Assembly (NCBI RefSeq): GCF_008120935.1
Contig: NZ_RDBO01000020.1
Location: 67,378-109,603, forward strand
Direction of reading: 5' to 3'
Length of the DNA: 42,226 nt
Origin: Streptomyces sp. sk2.1
GTDB taxonomy: Bacteria > Actinomycetota > Actinomycetes > Streptomycetales > Streptomycetaceae
The translations under genes were made by a program, and so were the position numbers. Below are positions 9,601 to 18,325 of the stretch, piece after piece (the stretch's first letter is position 1; every line of letters starts with the position of its first letter). The notes beneath the pieces are model-generated. The model made no database searches, was not told where the DNA came from, and saw only the letters and a list, made by a program, of their open reading frames with translations.

Positions 9601-10057
9601 GGTGCGCGACGAGGACGCGGCGCAGCTGATGACGGACTTCCACCACTTCCTCAACCTCGACGGGCTGCCCGCCGCCGAAGCCCTGCGCCAGGCCCAGTTG
9701 CGCGCGCTCGCGCGGGCGCGCAGCCGGACGGCGGGTGGGAGCGCGGCGGGTCGGACCAGGGCCGAGGACCCGCTGCGCTGGGGTGCCTTCCTCCACTACG
9801 GAAGGGGGGTTCCCGCCGCCCTCGGTCCGTACCCCGGTCCGGAGCCGGAGGCCGGCCGTGCCGCGGGGGAGAACGGCGGTCGACCGGCACGGACCCGCTC
9901 GCCGATCTTCGCCAGGATGCCCGGGGGCGAACGTTCCGAGGTCGTCTGGCTGTGCCCGGAGGCCGACTGCCCGTACCGGGCCGGGGGCGACGCGAAGGCG
10001 CCGTTCGACGAGGACACCTGCCCCCGGCATCCCCGGCAGGCCCTGAGGCGGGAGTAG
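6674..10057 (+). CDS. TPR-CHAT domain caspase-like protease with C-terminal Cys/His motif
   Basis: A large protein (1127 residues from the chosen GTG) with three parts. Residues about 150-480 show degenerate alpha-helical pairs with TPR-like spacing, for example NLAGYLLARHEASRDPSD. The C-terminal third is a CHAT (caspase-like) domain with His898 in AHFACHARS and Cys943 in VVLSGCATA, followed by the conserved SLATAFASAGAASVVGTLW. The last 35 residues carry C1094-x4-C1099-x16-C1116-x2-H1119, a possible small zinc site. Both catalytic residues are present, so it should be an active cysteine protease. GTG 6674 is preceded by GGAGGGGG at good spacing; GTG 6617 is a longer alternative with no clear ribosome site. 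The stop is followed 3 bp later by a membrane-protein gene, suggesting coupled translation. The role is unknown. Confidence 0.85.
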   Translation: MRDDARGHWVDEVAGLAGRWLGPGVLPEGPRTDEWWAALATRTALAALAAREGADDAARALAAAVRLGPDTGTESLPVPRRPAVGRSAEPFPTRGAAEDPERSGHPWHAWSPLPGDRDPASRWPRPPVPPARYLEVREGPREELSAAELGRRLLTDHVRTGAPERLDEAEAVLRGVVREVPSDGVHQESAHGDLAWALLLRFVRSEQREDVDGAIEYAMIARVFDQPSGAGAAHPPPWETVLAMALLARHDLTGRGVDLDNAVAVLERSAARLRSDDPDLDTVLSTLADALLCRHGQRGNPADLRRAGELRYDVEQYPSLATARFAAYLTGGAPEALDDAVAAGTASVEQARNPAQRAWSLNNLAGYLLARHEASRDPSDAAAAVDRLNSALELLRHGTTARAAVSLNLARALMTGPTPLRFRAARLIGEALDTEHTTLALQAQALELLCAVAEFDGGRSPVTEVRAEVLDRRLGALVEQLGAESAGARVSSLRWARARLRRGMGQHGESRELAREVLDDRVWDVLAQPDPAEAYRWARQALDEAAELASWLSADGQPGEAFAAVESARGLALCSATDTDPVAERLAAVGSDDLRRRWLLARESPALSPGPAAPRREFDGPPPAGQDRRRLLAEVRQALSSRNRTGPAPAAGLLGRPSLRTLAEQVRAVDADAVVHLVMGRNAVPGRALVLHAAGDVTALPLPDLREDSAQLREFVLAHDRSLRSPGDKGADNKWAKALRGLYGWSWRAVVGPLLSHLSSRPELAERAVPRVVLVPTGVLGLVPWHAARRREGGSGWRYAIEDAGFGYAPSAGALGGFADRAQAPLDGAGLVVADPSDDLPHARQEGGDLHRWYYAKGPRLGRSGDPAAPPATPRAVLGSLLADTASGAPPVAHFACHARSCAPAADSHLVLAGGQRLTVAALLRSARPTGRRDGPLVVLSGCATAVPGDRYDESLSLATAFASAGAASVVGTLWAVRDEDAAQLMTDFHHFLNLDGLPAAEALRQAQLRALARARSRTAGGSAAGRTRAEDPLRWGAFLHYGRGVPAALGPYPGPEPEAGRAAGENGGRPARTRSPIFARMPGGERSEVVWLCPEADCPYRAGGDAKAPFDEDTCPRHPRQALRRE

Positions 10058-10060
10058 CAC

Positions 10061-11050
10061 GTGGGCGAACTCGTGAAGGGCATGGTGGAGCCGCTCGCCA
10101 AGCGGTGGACAGCGGCGATGAGCGGCCCGCTGGTGTTGTTCTGGCTGGCCGGAGCCCTGCTCCTCGCCCTGCGTCGGGGTGGTCTGCCGGACGTCTGCCG
10201 GACGGGGACGCGGGACCTCGCCGGGCCGGCCTGCCGGCTGGTGGAGCAGGGGTCGTGGGGGGTCGCTCTGGCCGCCGCCGCGGCGACCGCGGTGATGGTC
10301 CTCTGCGCGATGGGGCTGTCGGCCCTGGCGTCCCCGCTGCTGGAGGTGCTGGCGGGGAAGTGGGGGACGGCGGCCCCGGTGGTGTCCTTCGCCCGGCTGC
10401 GCACCGCCCGCCACGCGGTCCGCCGTGAGCGGCTCGGGGGGCGGGCCGACGACCTGTCCGGTCCCGGCGACCTGGCCGGTGACCGACTGGCCGTGTGGCG
10501 GACGCAGAACGCCTGGCGGCGTACCGGGGCCCGGCGGATGTGGTCGCACTATCCGCGGCGGCGCGACGAACTGCGTCCCACGGCGGTGGGCAACGCGCTG
10601 CACGGGGTGGCCGCCGGGATCGAGCGGAACTACGGGCTGTCGCTGCCCGTCTGCTGGGGGCCGTTCGTCGAGTGCCTGGAGTCCACGGCCCGCGAGCGCC
10701 TGGTCGCCTCGGCGACCCGTGTGTCGGGCCGCACGCAGGCGCTGGTCTGCGCCGCCGTCGCACCGCTGTGGGCCCTGGTCCTGACCGGTGCGGTGGCCCG
10801 GCTGTGCTGGCTGGTGGCCTGCGCGCTGTGCGTCTGGGGCGCGTACCGGGCCCTGCGCTCCGGCGTCGAACAGTACTGCGAGCACGTGCGGGACGTCTTC
10901 GCCGTGCACCGGGTCCGGCTCTACCGCGCGGCCGGCTTCCCGCCGCCGGCCTCGACCGAGGCGGAGGTGGCGTGCGGACGCCTGTTGAGCAGGGCGCTGG
11001 CGATGGAGCTGACCGACGACGTCGCGCACCTGTGGCCGGAGACCCCGTAG
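10061..11050 (+). CDS. Multi-pass membrane protein partnered with CHAT protease
   Basis: A 329-residue protein with no enzyme motif that I recognise. Hydrophobic segments lie at about 21-38, 67-90 and a long stretch about 228-262 that could span twice. A cytoplasmic-looking, Arg-rich middle region includes a block reading LRPT-x2-GN, then IERNYGL and a Pro/Trp segment. A similar block occurs in uncharacterised actinobacterial membrane proteins, as far as I recall. The GTG start at 10061 has GGAG 6 nt upstream, overlapping the end of the CHAT gene. It ends 10 bp from the convergent Lrp-type gene, with no hairpin between. It could be a membrane anchor, an effector or a substrate of the CHAT protease; none of these is shown. 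Confidence 0.8.
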   Translation: MGELVKGMVEPLAKRWTAAMSGPLVLFWLAGALLLALRRGGLPDVCRTGTRDLAGPACRLVEQGSWGVALAAAAATAVMVLCAMGLSALASPLLEVLAGKWGTAAPVVSFARLRTARHAVRRERLGGRADDLSGPGDLAGDRLAVWRTQNAWRRTGARRMWSHYPRRRDELRPTAVGNALHGVAAGIERNYGLSLPVCWGPFVECLESTARERLVASATRVSGRTQALVCAAVAPLWALVLTGAVARLCWLVACALCVWGAYRALRSGVEQYCEHVRDVFAVHRVRLYRAAGFPPPASTEAEVACGRLLSRALAMELTDDVAHLWPETP

Positions 11051-11060
11051 GAGGACCGGT

Positions 11061-11555
11061 TCAGCGCGGGGCGGCGGCCCCGGACCATTCGGGGTCCGAC
11101 GTGTCGGGCGGTCCCGCCGCGTACCGCCGCAGCAGCGGCGACAGCACCAGGACGGACTTGGTCCGCTCCACGTAGGGCTCGCCCGCGATCCGCTCCAGCA
11201 CCTGCTCGAAGTGGCGCATGTCCGCGGCGAAGACCTGCACGATCGCGTCGGCGTCGCCGGTCACCGTGGAGGCCGACGCGATCTCCGGGTACCGGGCGAG
11301 GCCCTGTTTGATCGCCTCCGGCGAGGTGTTGCGGCTGCAGTAGATCTCGATGAACCCCTCGGTCTCCCAGCCCAGCGCCGCCGGGTCCACCCGGACCGTG
11401 AAGCCGGTGATGGCGCCCTCGGCGCGCAGCCGGTCCACCCGGCGTTTCACGGCGGGCGCGGACAGGCCGATCATGGCTCCGATGTCCGCGTAGGAGCGCC
11501 GGGCGTCTTCGGCGAGGGCGTGGACGATGCGTTCGTCGAGGTCGTTCAGGCGCAC
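11061..11555 (-). CDS. Lrp/AsnC family transcriptional regulator
   Basis: A 164-residue regulator. The N-terminal winged HTH reads LDERIVHALAEDARRSYADI followed by IGLSAPAVKRRVDRLRAEGAI, the standard AsnC pattern. The C-terminal RAM ligand-binding region includes ITGFTVRVDPAALGW and the Gly-rich ASTVTGDADAIVQV. I chose GTG 11555 because it begins directly at the HTH (VRLNDLDERI). An in-frame ATG at 11717 would place the upstream hairpin inside the coding region. The family senses amino acids or related small molecules and usually controls neighbouring amino acid catabolism. The aldehyde dehydrogenase just upstream and the amine oxidase unit are plausible targets. Confidence 0.88.
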   Translation of the reverse strand: MRLNDLDERIVHALAEDARRSYADIGAMIGLSAPAVKRRVDRLRAEGAITGFTVRVDPAALGWETEGFIEIYCSRNTSPEAIKQGLARYPEIASASTVTGDADAIVQVFAADMRHFEQVLERIAGEPYVERTKSVLVLSPLLRRYAAGPPDTSDPEWSGAAAPR

Positions 11556-11654
11556 GGCGGGTGGTTCACTTCTCTGCGATGGCCGGTGTCGGGGGCGGCA
11601 CGGGCCGCCACCGAAGTAGACCACGGCCCCGTGCCGTGCGGCGCACCCACCACG

Positions 11655-11706
11655 GCGGCCGTGCCGCCCCCGTCCCGGGCGGTCGGAACGGGGGCGGCAC
11701 GGCCGC
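11655..11706 (-). terminator. Perfect 19-bp stem between ALDH and Lrp genes
   Basis: 11655-11673 and 11688-11706 are exact reverse complements over 19 nt, with a 14-nt loop. The stem begins 33 bp beyond the ALDH stop. A further copy of GGGGGCGGCACGG at 11591-11603 could pair with the 11655-side arm as an alternative structure. The most likely role is transcription termination after ALDH. Confidence 0.65.
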
Positions 11707-11738
11707 GAAGAAGTCAAAGCGGTGGAACGGCGGAACGC

Positions 11739-13196
11739 TCAGAAGGGGAACCGCGAGCGGCCGTGCTGCACCGAGATCCACTTCTGGGTGGTGAATGCCT
11801 CGACCATCGAGTCGCCGTTGAGCCGACCGAGACCCGAGTTCTTCTCGCCGCCGAACGGGACGATGGGCTCGTCGTGGACCGTGCCGTCGTTGATGTGGAT
11901 CATGCCGGTGCGGATGCGCTGCCCGACCCGTACGCCGCGTTCGATGTTGCCGGTGTGCACCGCGCCGCTCAGCCCGTACGGGGTGTCGTTGGCGATCCGG
12001 ACCGCCTCGTCCTCGCCGTCGAACGGCACGAGGAGCGCGACCGGGCCGAAGATCTCCTGGGACAGAACCGGGGAATCGGCGGCCAGCCCGGTCAGCACGG
12101 ACGGGCTCACCAGGTTGCCTTCGGTCCGGCCGTGCAGCAGCGCCGTGGCACCGGCCTCCACGGTCTGTTCCACGAGCGAGGAGACGGCCTCGGCCTGCGA
12201 GGAGTTGATCAGCGGGCCGATGACGGTCTCGGGGTCGGCCGGGTCGCCGACCTTGAGGGAGGCGACCTTCGCGACGAACTTCTCGGTGAACTCCTTCTCC
12301 ACCGCCCGGTCGACCAGGATGCGGTTGGCGGCCATGCAGACCTGCCCCTGGTGCACGTACCGGCTGAAGACTGCCGCGTCCACGGCGTAGTCCAGGTCGG
12401 CGTCGTCGAGGACGATCAGCGCGCTGTTGCCGCCGAGTTCGAGCACGGCGCGCTTGAGGTTCGCCGCGCACACCGTGGCGACGTGCCGCCCCACCCGGTC
12501 CGAGCCGGTGAAGGAGATGACCTGGGGCACGGGGTGCTCCAGCAGCGCGTCACCGATCTCGGCGATGTCGGTGACCACGACGTTCAGCAGACCGGCGGGC
12601 AGCCCCGCCTCCTCGAACACCTTCGCCACCAGCGTGCCGCCGCAGACCGGGGTGTTCTGGTGCGGCTTGAGCACCACGGCGTTGCCGAGCGCCAGGGCCG
12701 GGGCCACGGACTTCAGCGACAGCAGGAACGGGAAGTTGAAGGGGCTGATGACCCCGACGACGCCGACGGGCATCCGGTAGACCCGGTTCTCCTTGCCCTC
12801 GGTCGGCGAGGGCAGTATCTGTCCCGAGGGCCGCAGCGCGAGCTGGATCGACTCCCGCAGGAACTCCTTGGCCAGGTGCAGCTCGAAGCCCGCCTTCACC
12901 CGGGTGCCGCCCAGCTCCGCGACGATCGCGTCGCCGATCTCCGCCTCGCGCTCCTCGACGACGCGCAGCGCCCGCTCCAGCACCAGCCTGCGGGCGTACG
13001 GGTTGGTGTCCCCCCAGGCCTGCTGGGCGGCCTCCGCCGCGCGGTACGCCTGGTCCACCTCACCGGCCGTGGCGACCGTGATCTCGGCGAGCTTCTCCCC
13101 GTTGTACGGGTTGAAGTCGATGATGTCCCAGGATCCCTTGCCCGGCCTCCATTCTCCGTCGATGTACTGCTGGGCCAGGTCGGTGAAGAAGGACAT
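11739..13196 (-). CDS. NAD(P)+-dependent aldehyde dehydrogenase
   Basis: A 485-residue ALDH-superfamily enzyme oxidising an aldehyde to a carboxylic acid. The oxyanion Asn is in SPFNFPFLLS, the general-base Glu in VLELGGNSALIVLDDAD and the nucleophile Cys in HQGQVCMAANRI. The IFGPVA and PFGGEKNSGLGR motifs complete the fold. The overall pattern resembles benzaldehyde or vanillin dehydrogenase-type ALDHs, but substrate choice is uncertain. I chose the ATG at 13196 because AAGGGA lies just upstream; GTG 13211 would add five residues. It is separated from the downstream Lrp-type gene by a strong hairpin. Confidence 0.9.
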   Translation of the reverse strand: MSFFTDLAQQYIDGEWRPGKGSWDIIDFNPYNGEKLAEITVATAGEVDQAYRAAEAAQQAWGDTNPYARRLVLERALRVVEEREAEIGDAIVAELGGTRVKAGFELHLAKEFLRESIQLALRPSGQILPSPTEGKENRVYRMPVGVVGVISPFNFPFLLSLKSVAPALALGNAVVLKPHQNTPVCGGTLVAKVFEEAGLPAGLLNVVVTDIAEIGDALLEHPVPQVISFTGSDRVGRHVATVCAANLKRAVLELGGNSALIVLDDADLDYAVDAAVFSRYVHQGQVCMAANRILVDRAVEKEFTEKFVAKVASLKVGDPADPETVIGPLINSSQAEAVSSLVEQTVEAGATALLHGRTEGNLVSPSVLTGLAADSPVLSQEIFGPVALLVPFDGEDEAVRIANDTPYGLSGAVHTGNIERGVRVGQRIRTGMIHINDGTVHDEPIVPFGGEKNSGLGRLNGDSMVEAFTTQKWISVQHGRSRFPF

Positions 13197-13238
13197 GAGA
13201 TCCCTTACCACAGAGGAACAGGAAGCTGATTGTGGTTC

Positions 13239-13251
13239 ATGTTACTTACAT
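13239..13251. promoter_or_regulatory. Small inverted repeat upstream of ALDH
   Basis: ATGT-N5-ACAT lies 42-55 bp upstream of the ALDH start, inside a locally AT-rich stretch. It could be part of an operator or promoter. The repeat is short, so chance is possible. Confidence 0.2.
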
Positions 13252-13334
13252 TCCAACGGGGTTGATGCGTACTGCCGTGCCATGGATTGCCGGGAACCGG
13301 ACGGCCTCGGGACCTGATGCCCTCCCCCGGACGC

Positions 13335-13377
13335 ACCGGTGCCCCTCCGGGCTCGAACGGCCCGGAGGGGCACCGGT
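13335..13377 (-). terminator. Terminator after guaB1-like gene
   Basis: A perfect 18-bp stem (ACCGGTGCCCCTCCGGGC, 13335-13352, with 13360-13377) has a 7-nt loop. It begins 27 bp beyond the end of the IMPDH-related gene on the minus strand. Confidence 0.75.
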
Positions 13378-13404
13378 TTCGTGGACCTCGCGGATCGCGG
13401 GAGG

Positions 13405-15178
<1,774 letters not shown>

Positions 15179-16201
15179 GTGGAGAGCGAACTGCCGGACA
15201 TCTACTGCCCGTTCCCCCAGCGGACCAACCCGCACGTCGGACACACCCGGGTCCACCTCGCCGAATGGATCCGCAACACCGGTCTGGTGCACCGGGATTC
15301 AGCCAGGGAGCGCTTCGAGCAGGCGGACTTCGGGGCGTTCGTCGGCATGGTCTATCCGACCGCCGACAGCAAGAACCTCGACCTCGTCGCCGACTGGTTC
15401 GTGTGGCTGTTCCTCGTCGACGACCAGCTCGACGACGGCCAGCTCGGCCGCAGCCCCGAGCGGGTGCGGGACGTGGTCGAGGTGATGCGTTCCGTGATCG
15501 AGAGCCCCGGTCCGGTCGTCCTGCCGGACGAGGAGCTGCCCGCGGCCGTGATCGCCCTGGCCGACCTGTGGGAACGCACGACGCCCGGCACGGCCGCGCA
15601 CTGGCGCACCCGGTTCGCCTGGCACGTGACCACCTACCTCACGACGGCCACCACCTGGGAGGCCGGCAACCGGGCCGCGGGCGTGGTGCCGTCCGAGGAG
15701 ACGTACATCGCCAAGCGGCGCCACACCGGCGCGATACACGTCTGCATGGACCTGATAGAGATCGTGGCCGGCATCGAGGCCCCCGAGTCGATACACAACG
15801 ACTCCCGGTTCATCACGGCGCTGGAAGCCTCGTGCAACGTCGTGTGCTGGGCCAACGACGTGTACTCCTACGAGAAGGAGCAGGTGCTCGGGGAGATCCA
15901 CAACCTGGTCCACCTGGTCCGGCACCACCGCGGCCACGGCAAGCGGCAGGCGCTCGAACACGTCTGCGCGGAGATCGAGACGGAGACCCGGCGCTTCCTC
16001 GCCGCGGAGGCCGAGCTGCTGGAGACCTACCCCCAGCTGTCGTGGATGCTCGCGCCGTACCTGGACGGGATGCGGAGCTGGATGCGCGGCAACCTGGACT
16101 GGTCGCGGCAGACGCCCCGCTACAACCCGGCCGACGTGGGGCAGTACGAGGAGCCCGAGGAGTACCTGGAGGCGACGGTCCTGGGCGTGGCCCCGGACTG
16201 A
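15179..16201 (+). CDS. Class I terpene synthase (probable sesquiterpene cyclase)
   Basis: A 340-residue bacterial class I terpene cyclase that ionises a prenyl diphosphate and cyclises it. The aspartate-rich metal motif is DDQLDD (81-86). The NSE triad is N226-D227-x2-S230-x2-K233-E234 in NDVYSYEKE. An Arg pair (R180/R181) about 46 residues before it fits the diphosphate sensor, and the C-terminal RY pair is in TPRYNP. The length fits a mono- or sesquiterpene cyclase and not a fused geosmin synthase. A GTG start at 15179 begins MESELPDIYCPFP, matching the usual N-terminus, although the nearest GGAGAGG is about 14 nt away. No P450 or prenyltransferase is beside it, so the product may be the bare terpene. 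The product is not predictable here. Confidence 0.92.
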   Translation: MESELPDIYCPFPQRTNPHVGHTRVHLAEWIRNTGLVHRDSARERFEQADFGAFVGMVYPTADSKNLDLVADWFVWLFLVDDQLDDGQLGRSPERVRDVVEVMRSVIESPGPVVLPDEELPAAVIALADLWERTTPGTAAHWRTRFAWHVTTYLTTATTWEAGNRAAGVVPSEETYIAKRRHTGAIHVCMDLIEIVAGIEAPESIHNDSRFITALEASCNVVCWANDVYSYEKEQVLGEIHNLVHLVRHHRGHGKRQALEHVCAEIETETRRFLAAEAELLETYPQLSWMLAPYLDGMRSWMRGNLDWSRQTPRYNPADVGQYEEPEEYLEATVLGVAPD

Positions 16202-16220
16202 GACCGCCGCAGACCTCGCG

Positions 16221-16263
16221 GGAGGCCCCCGGCCCGGCACCGTGTGCCGGGCCGGGGGCCTCC
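16221..16263. terminator. Bidirectional terminator after terpene cyclase
   Basis: A perfect 20-bp stem (16221-16240 with 16244-16263) has a 3-nt loop, CGT. It lies between the convergent terpene cyclase and the sugar-binding regulator and probably serves both. Confidence 0.85.
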
Positions 16264-16283
16264 TCCGTCTCCCGTCCCCGCGG

Positions 16284-17333
16284 TCAGTCGCCGTCCGGGT
16301 CGGCCCGCTCCAGCGCCGGACGCTGCGGCGCGGGCGACTCCGTCAGCAGGTAGTCGGCCGCCGCCGTGTCCGTCACCAGGCTGGTGACCAGCCCGGACCT
16401 CAGCACCGCGCCGATCGCCGCGGCCTTGCGCTGGCCGCCCGCGATCGCCACCACCTCGGGGATCCGGCGCAGCCGGTCGGCCTCGACCGTGATGCACCGC
16501 TCCCCCAGGTCCCGGCCGACCCGCCGCCCCTCGGTGTCGAAGAGGTGCGCGGACATCTCCGCGGCGACGCCGAGCGAGGCGTAGTGCGCCCGCTCCTCGT
16601 CCGAGAGCATGTCGTGGACGGTCGAGATGCCCGGCTCCCAGGAACCGATGGAGACCGCGGCGACGGTCACCTTGTCGAAGTAATCGAAGGCCCGGGCGAT
16701 ACCGGTCTGGTGCCGCAGCGCGGCGGCCGTGGCCGGGTCGGGCAGCAGCATCGGGGCATAGATGGGGTGGGCCTCGCCGCCCGACACCTGCGCCGCCCGC
16801 CGGACCGCCTCGACGGAGCCGCGCTCGGCCGTCCCCGCGTCGTACACCCCGGTGAGCTGCACGACCGTGCACGGCGGCAGCCGGTCGAGCGCCGCCGCCA
16901 TGTGGATGGTCGACCGGCCCCAGGCCAGGCCGAGCACATCGCCCTCGTTCACCAGTTCGCCGAGGAGATCGGCCGCGACCTCGCCCAGGTTCTCCGGGTC
17001 GGGTGCGTCGTCCTGCTCCTCCGCGGGGGATTCGACGACGACCGCGTGGCGCAGCCCGTAGCGGGCCCGGAGCGCGTCGGAGCGCTCGGCGTCCAGCTCG
17101 GCGGGAACGCGGATCTCGATCCGTACGAGGTCGCGCTCAAGAGCCGTCTCCAGGACCCGGGCCACCTTGAAACGGCTGACGCCGAACTCCTCGGCGATCT
17201 GGATCTTCGACTTTCCCTCGAGGTAGAAGCGGCGGGCCATGGCCGCCGCCTGCACCAGCTCCGCGGGCCCCATCCGCAGGGCGGACCGACCCGCCGACAT
17301 TGCAGACACCGCGATCTCCTCACTGCTGTTCAC
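16284..17333 (-). CDS. Sugar-binding transcriptional regulator (SorC/DeoR type)
   Basis: A 349-residue regulator. The N-terminal HTH is at about 38-62 (YLEGKSKIQIAEEFGVSRFK). A C-terminal sugar-phosphate-binding domain includes GLAWGRSTIHMA and AIAGGQRKAAAIGAVLRSG, typical of the SorC family. It probably acts as a DNA-binding regulator of carbon metabolism responding to a phosphorylated sugar. The ATG at 17333 gives the N-terminus MNSSEEIAVSAMSAGRSA, which I recall as conserved in streptomycetes. It lies downstream of rpe on the same strand with a 118-bp gap, so co-expression with the pentose phosphate gene is possible. Confidence 0.88.
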   Translation of the reverse strand: MNSSEEIAVSAMSAGRSALRMGPAELVQAAAMARRFYLEGKSKIQIAEEFGVSRFKVARVLETALERDLVRIEIRVPAELDAERSDALRARYGLRHAVVVESPAEEQDDAPDPENLGEVAADLLGELVNEGDVLGLAWGRSTIHMAAALDRLPPCTVVQLTGVYDAGTAERGSVEAVRRAAQVSGGEAHPIYAPMLLPDPATAAALRHQTGIARAFDYFDKVTVAAVSIGSWEPGISTVHDMLSDEERAHYASLGVAAEMSAHLFDTEGRRVGRDLGERCITVEADRLRRIPEVVAIAGGQRKAAAIGAVLRSGLVTSLVTDTAAADYLLTESPAPQRPALERADPDGD

Positions 17334-17451
17334 ACTCTCGATACGCCGTTCATCCTGTCAGATCCGGCGCTCCCTGATCGGTCCCGTCGGACCGAGTTCA
17401 TCTGCCCTTGGCCGGGCCGGCCCCCGAACGGAAACCCGGGCGCCCGGGACG

Positions 17452-18135
17452 TCAGTGGCCGCAGGCCCAGGCCGCCGAGGCGGTGGCCCCCTCCGCCCTG
17501 GTGCGCAGCGCCCGCACCGCTTCGGCCGGGTCCTTCGCCCCGTACACCGCCGAACCCGCGACGAACACGTCCGCCCCGGCCTCGGCGCACCGCTCGATGG
17601 TGGACTCGGAGACCCCGCCGTCGACCTGGAGCCACAGTTCGAGGCCGTGCTTGGAGATCAGCTCACGGGTGCGGCGGATCTTCGGCAGCATGATGTCCAG
17701 GAACGCCTGGCCGCCGAAGCCCGGCTCCACGGTCATGATCAGCAGCATGTCGAGCTCGGGCAGCAGGTCCTCGTACGGCTCGATCGGCGTCGCGGGCCTG
17801 AGCGCCATGGAGGCACGGGCCCCCTTGGCCCGGATCTCCCGCGCCAGCCGCACGGGCGCCGCCGCGGCCTCCACGTGGAAGGTGACGGAGCCCGCGCCGG
17901 CCTCGACGTACTGCGGCGCCCAGCGGTCCGCGTCCTCGATCATCAGATGGCAGTCCAGCGGGGTGTCCGTGGCCCGGCTGAGCGATTCCACGATCGGCAC
18001 GCCGAGGGTCAGGTTGGGCACGAAGTGGTTGTCCATCACATCGACATGGAGCCAGTCGGCACCTTCGACTGCCTTCGCCTCCTCGGCGAGGCGGGCGAAG
18101 TCGGCGGACAGGATGCTGGGGTTGATCTGGGCCAT
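17452..18135 (-). CDS. rpe: Ribulose-phosphate 3-epimerase
   Basis: A 227-residue TIM-barrel enzyme interconverting ribulose 5-phosphate and xylulose 5-phosphate in the pentose phosphate pathway. Clear signatures are [16 protein letters not shown] at the N-terminus, [16 protein letters not shown] (metal-binding His and catalytic Asp), [23 protein letters not shown] and [11 protein letters not shown]. The C-terminus carries [13 protein letters not shown], which binds phosphate. I chose ATG 18135 because the protein then starts at MAQINPSIL, as is usual for the family. It lies downstream of rsmB on the same strand, behind a hairpin. Confidence 0.97.
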   Translation of the reverse strand: MAQINPSILSADFARLAEEAKAVEGADWLHVDVMDNHFVPNLTLGVPIVESLSRATDTPLDCHLMIEDADRWAPQYVEAGAGSVTFHVEAAAAPVRLAREIRAKGARASMALRPATPIEPYEDLLPELDMLLIMTVEPGFGGQAFLDIMLPKIRRTRELISKHGLELWLQVDGGVSESTIERCAEAGADVFVAGSAVYGAKDPAEAVRALRTRAEGATASAAWACGH

Positions 18136-18271
18136 GTGCCAAGCCTGCCATGTTCCGCGCCGCTTCCCCGCCCCGGTGCGTGCCAAAGCCTCACGGGATC
18201 ATTACAGTTCGCGCGATCCGGGCGCTCCCGGCCGCACGATCCGGACGTTTCGGCCCGGGGCGGGCGCCCGA

Positions 18272-18306
18272 GGGGCCGCCGCTGCAGGAACACGCAGCGG
18301 GGCCCC
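18272..18306 (-). terminator. Hairpin after rsmB
   Basis: GGGGCC-G-CCGCTGC (18272-18285) pairs with GCAGCGG-GGCCCC (18294-18306). This gives 13 bp with one bulged G and an 8-nt loop, starting 20 bp past the rsmB stop on the minus strand. Confidence 0.6.
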
Positions 18307-18325
18307 GGGCCGGGCGGGCCGGTCC

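Noticed and set aside
7796..11029. 1077-codon open frame on the minus strand opposite the CHAT gene
   Set aside because: Its residues are Gly/Arg/Pro-rich with no domain, and codon use fits the plus-strand CHAT frame; it is a GC-bias shadow.
11556..11717. N-terminal extension of the Lrp-type regulator
   Set aside because: The added residues are Arg/Gly-rich, pass through the 19-bp terminator stem and do not match the family.
17434..17447. CCCGGGCGCCCGGG palindrome after rpe as a terminator
   Set aside because: It is self-complementary with no room for a loop and could arise by chance in GC-rich DNA; too weak to list as a terminator.
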